The notes below the pieces were generated by a model that saw only the letters and a program-made list of their open reading frames with translations, was not told the DNA's origin and did not search any database. The translations under genes and the position numbers were made by a program. From an uncultured Lachnospiraceae bacterium (GTDB lineage: Bacteria > Bacillota > Clostridia > Lachnospirales > Lachnospiraceae): DNA of 17,754 nucleotides. The stretch covers positions 1 through 17,754 of the forward strand of contig CAJOLO010000008.1 in NCBI GenBank assembly GCA_905235345.1. The letters run 5' to 3'. Of the stretch, positions 7,640 through 13,079 are shown piece by piece; within the stretch, counting starts at the first letter, position 1, and every line of letters starts with the position of its first letter.

Positions 7640-7849
7640 ATGACATTTACAATCGCAGGAGAGAAGAAAGAATATGATGAGGGAACTACTCTGACAACTC
7701 TTATTGAGAAGGAGAAGATTGATAATCCCGATTATGTTACTGTAACGATTAATGATGAGTTTATTGACAGGGATGCATTTGCTACCACTGAGATTAAAGA
7801 GGGAGATGCTGTAGAGTTCCTGTATTTCATGGGAGGAGGCGCAATCTAA
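7640..7849 (+). CDS. hcyS: ThiS/MoaD-like sulfur carrier protein (HcyS-like)
   Basis: A 69-residue ubiquitin-like (beta-grasp) carrier. The C-terminus reads M-G-G-G-A-I, so the diglycine needed for adenylation is masked by two extra residues (Ala68-Ile69). Carriers of this kind (HcyS of Wolinella, QbsE of Pseudomonas) are trimmed by a JAMM peptidase before the E1 enzyme makes the thiocarboxylate; a JAMM gene follows at 8763. Its stop overlaps the E1 start by one base (TAATG), implying translational coupling. GAAAGAGG precedes ATG 7640. The metY/sulfite reductase context favours a role in methionine sulfur transfer over thiamine or molybdopterin. The HcyS identification rests on context more than on sequence. 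Confidence 0.85.
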   Translation: MTFTIAGEKKEYDEGTTLTTLIEKEKIDNPDYVTVTINDEFIDRDAFATTEIKEGDAVEFLYFMGGGAI

Positions 7850-8661
7850 TGGCTTTTTCGAATGAACAGTTAGAAAGATATTCCCGTCATATCATACTTA
7901 AAGAGGTTGGTGTTAAGGGACAGAAGAAATTATTGGATTCCAAAGTGCTTATTATCGGTGCGGGTGGACTTGGTGCTCCGGCAGCTTTATATCTTGCTGC
8001 GGCAGGTGTGGGAACCATCGGTATTGTTGATGCGGATGTGGTAGACCTTTCCAATTTGCAAAGACAGGTTATACATACTACTCAGGATATCGGAAAAGAG
8101 AAGGTTAAGTCTGCAGCAGAGACAATGGAAGCCATAAATCCTGATGTTAAGGTTAATACATATCGTACATTTGTTGATTCCTCTAATATCATGGATCTGA
8201 TAAAGGATTATGATTTTATTCTTGATGGTACTGATAATTTTCCGGCCAAATTCCTTATCAATGATGCGTGTGTAATGGCAGGTAAGCCGTTCTCTCATGC
8301 AGGAATAATCCGTTTCAAGGGTCAGCTTATGACTTATGTGCCGGGAGAAGGACCATGTTATCGTTGTGTATTCAAGGATCCGCCACCGGCAGATGCAGTT
8401 CCGACATGTAAACAGGCAGGTGTTATAGGTGCTATGGGTGGTGTTATCGGAAGTCTTCAGGCGATGGAAGCTGTAAAATACATTGTCGGACAGGGAGAAC
8501 TCCTTACCGGTAAATTATTGACATACGATGCACTTAAGATGGAATTCCATAGCATAAAGCTTCCGAAAAACTGCAATTGTGCAGTATGTGGTAAGAATCC
8601 TACTATCACCAAGCTCATTGACTATGAGCAGGCGGCTTGTGAGTGGAAGCCGGGAGAGTAA
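7849..8661 (+). CDS. hcyF: E1-like adenylyltransferase (ThiF/MoeB/HesA family, HcyF-like)
   Basis: A 270-residue E1-like enzyme that adenylates the C-terminal glycine of the sulfur carrier for conversion to a thiocarboxylate. Seen: ATP-binding GAGGLGAP (37-44), acidic D-A-D (61-63), SNLQRQ with arginine finger Arg72, the GTDN segment (127-130), and the zinc pairs Cys170/Cys173 and Cys244/Cys247. The length equals stand-alone MoeB/ThiF; there is no rhodanese. It overlaps the carrier gene by one base, so the two are made together. The pair fits HcyS/HcyF; ThiF or MoeB are alternatives, but no thiamine or molybdopterin genes are nearby. Confidence 0.88.
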   Translation: MAFSNEQLERYSRHIILKEVGVKGQKKLLDSKVLIIGAGGLGAPAALYLAAAGVGTIGIVDADVVDLSNLQRQVIHTTQDIGKEKVKSAAETMEAINPDVKVNTYRTFVDSSNIMDLIKDYDFILDGTDNFPAKFLINDACVMAGKPFSHAGIIRFKGQLMTYVPGEGPCYRCVFKDPPPADAVPTCKQAGVIGAMGGVIGSLQAMEAVKYIVGQGELLTGKLLTYDALKMEFHSIKLPKNCNCAVCGKNPTITKLIDYEQAACEWKPGE

Positions 8662-8762
8662 AATGCAGATGAAGATGCAATCTTTTCAGGAAAATGATAT
8701 ACGATGAGAAGTCGTGGAGATGATTACAGGCGATATTAAACAGACGGAAATGAGGATATAAC

Positions 8763-9188
8763 ATGAGTGATATTAAACTTATAATGAAGAAGGAAGACTA
8801 TGATATAATCTTAGAGCATTGTCGTAAAGGACTTCCCAATGAGGCATGCGGATTGTTGGCAGGTACTGTTGAGGGTAATGTCAAGACGGTGACCAAGGTA
8901 TATCTACTTAACAATATTGATGAGAGTAATGAGCATTTTTCAATGGATCCCAAGGAGCAGTTCGCAGCACTTAAGGATGCCAGGGCTAACGGTGTAGGAC
9001 TTATCGGTAATTTTCATTCACATCCGGAAAGTCCGTCAAGACCATCTGAGGAAGATAAGAGACTTTCCTTTGATCCTACATTTGAATATCTGATATTATC
9101 ACTTCAGGAACCGGATAATCCTGTACTTAAGGCATTTGAGGTGGATAAAGAGAAGAATGTTTATGTGCATGAGATAGAGTATGTATAA
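8763..9188 (+). CDS. hcyD: JAMM/Mov34 metallopeptidase (Mec/HcyD-like)
   Basis: A 141-residue zinc peptidase of the Rpn11/JAB1 family. The JAMM signature is complete: Glu27 in NEACG, then His85-x-His87, seven residues, Ser95-x2-Asp98. Bacterial relatives cleave after the carrier diglycine: Mec frees cysteine from CysO-cysteine, and HcyD trims the HcyS precursor and frees homocysteine. Here the likely jobs are removing Ala-Ile from the GGGAI tail and releasing homocysteine. It lies 101 bases after the E1 gene, with no promoter seen in the gap, and precedes the operon terminator. GAGG occurs a few bases before the ATG. Family certain, substrate inferred. Confidence 0.88.
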   Translation: MSDIKLIMKKEDYDIILEHCRKGLPNEACGLLAGTVEGNVKTVTKVYLLNNIDESNEHFSMDPKEQFAALKDARANGVGLIGNFHSHPESPSRPSEEDKRLSFDPTFEYLILSLQEPDNPVLKAFEVDKEKNVYVHEIEYV

Positions 9189-9210
9189 ACGTAACAGATA
9201 TGCAGAAAAG

Positions 9211-9302
9211 GTTAGTAGAGTATCGATGCTTTAGGCAGCAGGAATGCACAGCATAGGTTAATGTAGCCTTAATGCTTTGGGTAACAGGAACGCAGGAGTT
9301 AC
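9211..9302 (+). repeat. Degenerate 46-bp tandem repeat after the JAMM gene
   Basis: Two 46-base units abut (9211-9256 and 9257-9302). Their best-kept cores are 9226-9249 and 9272-9295, both beginning ATGCTTT and containing CAGGAA; 19 of 24 positions match. The unit lies between the JAMM stop codon and the terminator. It makes up part of the 349-base gene-free gap 9189-9537, in which I see no coding region. Confidence 0.55.
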
Positions 9303-9325
9303 TTACATAAATATTATATGAATTA

Positions 9326-9363
9326 AAAAGCACGAATTATCCGAAAGGTCGTTCGTGTTTTTT
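9326..9363 (+). terminator. Terminator of the metY-hcyD operon
   Basis: CACGAA (9331-9336) pairs with TTCGTG (9352-9357), with an inner C-C/G-G clamp around a GAAA loop, flanked by AAAAA and followed by TTTTTT (9358-9363). It ends the transcript of the first sulfur operon before the YezD promoter. Confidence 0.75.
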
Positions 9364-9427
9364 AATAAATTCAATAATACATTTTTGTGATTAAACCACT
9401 TTGGGACATTATCATAAACGACTTGTA

Positions 9428-9453
9428 GAAATTATAGATTAATTTATAATTTC
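9428..9453. promoter_or_regulatory. Inverted repeat abutting the yezD promoter
   Basis: Perfect 9-base arms GAAATTATA (9428-9436) and TATAATTTC (9445-9453) with an 8-base spacer end directly at the -35 box. Position and dyad symmetry suit a LysR-type or other activator of sulfur genes; the regulator is not in the window. Confidence 0.5.
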
Positions 9454-9482
9454 TTGACAGTAACTGATACAGGTGTTATTAT
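9454..9482 (+). promoter_or_regulatory. Sigma-A promoter of the yezD operon
   Basis: TTGACA (9454-9459), a 17-base spacer and TATTAT (9477-9482). TAGGAATAAG (9511-9520) lies in the predicted 5' leader. The start codon of yezD is 56 bases after the -10 box. Confidence 0.75.
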
Positions 9483-9537
9483 TTCAATTAATAAAAACAT
9501 ACTAAATAACTAGGAATAAGCGAGGTGATGTTTTAAT

Positions 9538-9675
9538 ATGGCGGATCGGGAAAAGGAATATCTGGAGCAGGTAGACCGTCTTGTCAGGGAAGTGAAATAC
9601 GGAACGGTCACGATTGTCATACAGGATGGAAAAGTGATACAGATTGATAAAACAGAGAAGATTCGTTTAAAATAG
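9538..9675 (+). CDS. yezD: YezD-family small protein (DUF2292)
   Basis: A 45-residue protein with the YezD signature: a charged N-terminal helix, then K-Y-G-T-V-T-I-V-I-Q-D-G-K-V-I-Q-I-D-K-T-E-K, predicted to form beta strands. AGGTGA (9523-9528) is nine bases before ATG 9538. YezD-family genes are commonly found with sulfate/sulfite assimilation and cysteine genes in Gram-positive bacteria, but no biochemical function is established. Here it leads the unit with the second JAMM peptidase and the carrier-E1-rhodanese fusion, which keeps that association. Its size makes it easy to miss. Confidence 0.85.
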   Translation: MADREKEYLEQVDRLVREVKYGTVTIVIQDGKVIQIDKTEKIRLK

Positions 9676-9721
9676 CTGATCGGAAAACCGAAAGCATTTA
9701 TCAATAATAGGAGAGCTGATA

Positions 9722-10117
9722 ATGGAGATTCATGAAGCGGAGCGTGTGCTTATATATGAGCATGCGGAATCGGAATATCCTGATGAATGTTGCGGGGTTC
9801 TGCTGGGGATTAAGGAGGATTCGTTAGTCTGTAAGATTGTTCCGCTGGATAATACAGATGAGTATGGAAGGCGTAATATTCATTATACAATCAATCCTCT
9901 TGATATTTATAAGCTGGAATGTGAAGCGGCAGATGAAGGACTTGAGATTCTTGGCTTCTATCACTCCCATGCGGATTACCCGGCAATTCCTTCTGCAGAG
10001 GATACAAGGTATATGATTCCGGGGTGCTCTTATGTTATTGTTTCAGTGGATAAGAAACGATGCGTTGATATGAGAATTTATGAAAAGGAAGCGGTTTATG
10101 ATGAGCTTGATATATAA
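9722..10117 (+). CDS. Second JAMM metallopeptidase (Mec-like)
   Basis: A 131-residue paralogue of the peptidase at 8763, with a complete catalytic set: Glu22 in DECCG, His81-x-His83, Ser91-x2-Asp94. AGGAG is eight bases before ATG 9722. It lies 46 bases after yezD and 40 bases before the CysO-like/E1/rhodanese fusion, so the two are probably cotranslated. In Mycobacterium, Mec acts on the CysO-cysteine adduct. Here it may additionally cut after the internal diglycine of the fusion. The two JAMM proteins differ clearly in sequence, so this is not a recent duplication. Confidence 0.87.
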   Translation: MEIHEAERVLIYEHAESEYPDECCGVLLGIKEDSLVCKIVPLDNTDEYGRRNIHYTINPLDIYKLECEAADEGLEILGFYHSHADYPAIPSAEDTRYMIPGCSYVIVSVDKKRCVDMRIYEKEAVYDELDI

Positions 10118-10157
10118 TATAATACTGACTACAAAACAGAGAAAGTGGAGGTAAATA

Positions 10158-11615
10158 ATGAAGATTTATATTTCGGCTACATTGCGAGGATTTTTTGGGA
10201 GGCATGAGAAGATTGATATTGAAGGTAACTCAATCAGGTCATTGCTTAAAGGACTTACCGATGAATATCCTGACGCAAAGGAAGCTTTATATGAAGATGA
10301 TGGAAAGCTCAGAAGTTTTATTCAGATATATGTAGGTGAAGAGAATGTTACATCAGAGGACAGATGGGACGATGTGTTAGATGGAGACAGTGAAGTGCTG
10401 TTATTGCCTGCAATTGCGGGAGGAGCCCCTGTGGAGAGTATTATATCTGATGAGAGAAGAAAGGAAGTATCATTTGATGATGCAGAGATAGACAGATTTA
10501 ATAAACATCTAATGCTTCGCGAGATTGGTGTTAAAGGACAGAAGCGAATTAAAGCAGCCAAGGTTGTTATAATCGGTGCAGGTGCACTCGGTTCACCTGT
10601 GATTCAGTATCTTGCTGCTGCCGGTGTGGGAGAGATCAAAGTGGTCGATTTCGACGAGGTATCCCTTGGAAATCTGCAAAGTCAGGTTATTCACGGAAAG
10701 AGAGATGTCAACAGACCTAAGGTTGCGTCAGCGAAGGATACGATCAAAGGAATTAATCCTAAGCTTAACATTGTGACCGAGAATGTTAAGGTGGAGGCAG
10801 ACAATGTTGCTGATATAATTGAAGGATATGATGTGGTAGTTGATTGTACTGACAATTACAAGGCCAGATATGTTATTAATGATGCATGTGCATTTTCCGG
10901 TATTCCGCTTGTGTTTGGAGCTATATACCAATATGAGGGACAGGTTGGAATATTTAATCTTAATCATGGTCCCTGTTTCAGATGTCAGTTCCCTGCACCG
11001 CCACCGACGGGACTCGTTCCGACATGTGCGGAGGGTGGAGCAATCAGTCCGTTGCCGGGAATTATAGGGAGTATTCAGGCTAATGAAGTGTTGAAGCTTA
11101 TAATAGGGATTGGCGAGCATTTAGATGGAAAGCTCCTTACGGTAGACAGTCTGTATCTTCATTCCAGAATTCTTAATGTTCACAAGAATGATCGGTGTCC
11201 GATATGCGGAAAGAACCCGTCCATCTTTGAGGTACAGGATTACGACTATGACGACTTCTGTGGACTTAAAGAGGAAGAAGAGGAGATACCGATTGAGGGA
11301 ATCGAACCTGACGAACTCGCAGAGAGAATTGAGCGGGGAGATAAGATGACTATTGTCGATATAAGAGAACCGCATGAAAGAGCAATCCACAGATTCCCGG
11401 ATGTTGTGGTCATACCTATAGGCCAGTTGGCTAGAAGACAGAAGGAGCTCGATCCTGATATAGATACAATATTTATCTGCAAGGAAGGAAAGAGGAGTAT
11501 CCTTGCAATCCGGACGCTCAGAGAAGCGGGATATAAAGGACCTATGTATAATCTCAAGGGCGGAATTGATGCAGCTAAAGATATCATATTCTCCAACGAA
11601 GGTGCTTGGCTGTAA
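10158..11615 (+). CDS. Fused CysO-like sulfur carrier, E1-like (MoeZ) enzyme and rhodanese
   Basis: A 485-residue three-domain protein. Residues 1-89 form a beta-grasp carrier very like mycobacterial CysO, with R-S-F-I-Q-I-Y-V and D-G-D-S-E-V-x-L-L-P-A-I-A-G-G; the diglycine is Gly88-Gly89, followed by Ala-Pro. Residues about 112-360 are E1-like: GAGALGSP (140-147), NLQSQ (172-176, Ser175 where the arginine finger is usual), TDN (231-233), and zinc pairs Cys273/276 and Cys347/350. An acidic linker (EEEEEIP, 372-378) leads to a rhodanese with active-site Cys441 in CKEGKRS. E1 plus rhodanese is MoeZ architecture, which makes the CysO thiocarboxylate used for cysteine synthesis. The carrier may act in place or be freed by the JAMM peptidase encoded just upstream. 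GTGGAGG precedes the start. Domain calls are strong; processing is inference. Confidence 0.88.
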   Translation: MKIYISATLRGFFGRHEKIDIEGNSIRSLLKGLTDEYPDAKEALYEDDGKLRSFIQIYVGEENVTSEDRWDDVLDGDSEVLLLPAIAGGAPVESIISDERRKEVSFDDAEIDRFNKHLMLREIGVKGQKRIKAAKVVIIGAGALGSPVIQYLAAAGVGEIKVVDFDEVSLGNLQSQVIHGKRDVNRPKVASAKDTIKGINPKLNIVTENVKVEADNVADIIEGYDVVVDCTDNYKARYVINDACAFSGIPLVFGAIYQYEGQVGIFNLNHGPCFRCQFPAPPPTGLVPTCAEGGAISPLPGIIGSIQANEVLKLIIGIGEHLDGKLLTVDSLYLHSRILNVHKNDRCPICGKNPSIFEVQDYDYDDFCGLKEEEEEIPIEGIEPDELAERIERGDKMTIVDIREPHERAIHRFPDVVVIPIGQLARRQKELDPDIDTIFICKEGKRSILAIRTLREAGYKGPMYNLKGGIDAAKDIIFSNEGAWL

Positions 11616-11733
11616 ATGTTTTTTCGATGAGGATGCAAGGCTGTAAAATGCTTTTTCAATGAGGATGCAAGGCTGTAAAATGCTTTTCCAATGAGGATGC
11701 ATGGCTGTAAATGTTTTTTCGATGAGGATGTAT
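11608..11733 (+). repeat. Four tandem 31-32 bp repeats spanning the fusion gene's stop codon
   Basis: Units start at 11608, 11639, 11671 and 11703, each beginning GGCTGTAAA and ending GATGAGGATG or AATGAGGATG plus three bases. The first unit contains the last codon and the TAA (11613-11615) of the fusion gene, so the array arose by copying the gene's 3' end. Units 1 and 4 are more alike (31 bp, TTTTTTCGATGAGG) than units 2 and 3 (32 bp). There are no unique spacers, so it is not CRISPR. Confidence 0.85.
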
Positions 11734-11734
11734 G

Positions 11735-11816
11735 CCCAAGGTCATTTACTTAAGCCTTCCCCCTTGGGAGGGGGAAGGTGGCAGCAAATCTTTGATTTGC
11801 TGACGGATGAGGGGAT
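11735..11816. repeat. REP-like palindromic element, copy 1
   Basis: Begins CCCAAGGTCATTTACTTAAG, followed by a perfect 9-bp GC-rich stem (CCTTCCCCC / GGGGGAAGG, 11755-11778) and a second perfect 9-bp stem (CAGCAAATC / GATTTGCTG, 11782-11802), then ACGGATGAGGGG. Such modular palindromes are scattered in many Clostridia genomes. The first stem could also slow or stop transcription. A degenerate relative lies at 15134-15197. Confidence 0.75.
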
Positions 11817-12125
11817 GAAAGATGTCTGCCCCGAAGGTATATTCGACAGAGATATACAAGAGTAGATAATACTTTTATGTATAATTATTTGAGGATGAAT
11901 ATAGTTTTGTCGTAACTGTTAAGGCAGTATTTACTGCGAGATACGTATGAAATGTTTTATCCTCAATATGTGGCGATAACAAAAAGAAGCTATCGTTACA
12001 TGAAAAGGTTTGTAGAGATTACAAACTTTCAAAAGGATTGCTGTCTGTAATATTATGTTATTAAAGAGGCAGCATACATATGAGGCATGGGAAATGCCTA
12101 ATAATAAGAAGGAGGATCTAATAAC
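11817..12125 (+). other. Gene-free leader of the encapsulin operon with three inverted repeats
   Basis: No reading frame with family-like sequence is seen in this stretch, which completes the 510-base gap after the fusion gene. It contains the palindrome GCAGTA-TT-TACTGC (11924-11937), the hairpin GTTTGTA / TACAAAC (12008-12026) and the hairpin AGGCAT / ATGCCT (12083-12099), the last ending about ten bases before the AAGGAGG ribosome site (12109-12115). A convincing -35/-10 pair was not found. The structured leader suggests transcriptional or post-transcriptional control; no known riboswitch consensus was recognised. Confidence 0.5.
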
Positions 12126-13079
12126 ATGGCAAAAGAAACAGAAAACAATCAAATCAACGCATTGGGGGCTAACGCAGCATATAACCTGGCCAATGTCACC
12201 AAGACAAAACCACAGTATGGTGCGATTACACCCAAGTGGCTTACAAGAGTATTGGAGTTCAAAGGTCTTGAGACCGGAATCTTCCGTGTGAACAAAGTAG
12301 TAGAGGGAGAGACACCTTTGGATGTTCTCTGCAGTCAGACTAAGAAATCAGATATTATTCCGGATGGATATGTGGAGTATGAGACAGAGCCTAGAGAGTA
12401 TCGGTTGAATTCTATTTCAACCATCATCAATGTAAATACAGCTATTGAGGATGTATACAGTTCACCTTATGATCAGGTACAGGAGCAGCTCGGACTTGCT
12501 ATTGAGTCTCTTCGTGAGAGACAGGAGAGCCAGTTGATCAATAATGATGATTACGGACTTCTCAAGAATGTACCGGATTCCCAGAGAATTCAGCCAAGAA
12601 ACGGAGCACCTACACCTGATGATCTTGACGAACTCATTACCAAGGTATGGAAGGAGCCTTCATTCTTCTTAGCACATCCGAGAGCAATCGCTGCTTTTGA
12701 GAGAGAATGTACTAAGAGAGGAGTTCCACCCGTTACTACTAACATTGCAGGCGGTACGTTCCTTACATGGAGAGGAATTCCGATCATTCCTACAGACAAG
12801 CTTTTGGTAGACGGATTGAAGAATCCTAAGTCACAGAGCGGTAAGACTAACATTCTTCTTATCCGTACAGGTGAGGCAAAGAGAGGCGTAATCGGTCTTT
12901 ATCAGGCTGGACTTAAGAATGAGCACTCAAGAGGTTTATCAGTTCGTTTCCGCGGAATAGATGACAAGGGTGTTGCATCTTATCTCTTATCTTTGTACTG
13001 CTCAGCCGCTATATTGGCAGATGATGCGATTGCAGTATTAGAGGATGTAGAGGTAGGTGAGTACTATGACTACGATTAA
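12126..13079 (+). CDS. srpI: Family 2A encapsulin shell protein (SrpI-type)
   Basis: A 317-residue HK97-fold shell protein closely resembling the SrpI encapsulin of Synechococcus. Shared segments include ANVTKTKPQ near the N-terminus, the ITPKWL arm, VDYE/VEYETEPREY, SSPYDQVQEQL, ERQESQLIN, GAPTPDDLD, ITKVWK, PSFFLAHP, RGIPIIPTDK, GLSVRFRGID and the C-terminal DDAIAVLEDVEV...YDYD. Family 2A shells form T=1 icosahedra that enclose a cysteine desulfurase. The start has AAGGAGG ten bases upstream. The 3' end overlaps the start of the desulfurase gene by 14 bases, so shell and cargo are translationally coupled. There is no phage capsid neighbourhood (portal, terminase). Assignment is firm; the stored material would be sulfur by analogy with characterised Family 2A systems. 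Confidence 0.93.
   Translation: MAKETENNQINALGANAAYNLANVTKTKPQYGAITPKWLTRVLEFKGLETGIFRVNKVVEGETPLDVLCSQTKKSDIIPDGYVEYETEPREYRLNSISTIINVNTAIEDVYSSPYDQVQEQLGLAIESLRERQESQLINNDDYGLLKNVPDSQRIQPRNGAPTPDDLDELITKVWKEPSFFLAHPRAIAAFERECTKRGVPPVTTNIAGGTFLTWRGIPIIPTDKLLVDGLKNPKSQSGKTNILLIRTGEAKRGVIGLYQAGLKNEHSRGLSVRFRGIDDKGVASYLLSLYCSAAILADDAIAVLEDVEVGEYYDYD

Noticed and set aside
7310..7646. Reverse-strand reading frames rich in Phe, Leu, Tyr and Ile that look like membrane proteins
   Set aside because: They are the complement of the A-rich spacer; low-complexity composition, no ribosome site, and they overlap real genes at both ends.
7640..8661. Thiamine (ThiS/ThiF) or molybdopterin (MoaD/MoeB) synthesis genes
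   Set aside because: No thiG, thiH, moaE or other pathway genes are adjacent, while metY, sulfite reductase and JAMM genes fit the amino acid sulfur-carrier pathways.
11121..11702. Long reverse-strand frames opposite the E1-rhodanese gene
   Set aside because: They mirror a well-supported coding region; their N-terminal repeats come from the tandem array, and no ribosome site is seen.
11608..11733. CRISPR-like array of 31-32 bp repeats
   Set aside because: Units abut with no unique spacers, the first unit contains a gene's stop codon, and no cas genes are present.
11817..12125. Riboswitch (SAM, T-box or similar) in the encapsulin leader or other leaders
   Set aside because: Hairpins are present, but no recognisable conserved core of the SAM or T-box classes was found in this or the other intergenic regions.
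12126..13079. Prophage capsid gene
   Set aside because: The HK97-type shell has SrpI-specific sequence, overlaps a desulfurase cargo gene, and no portal, terminase, protease or tail genes are nearby.
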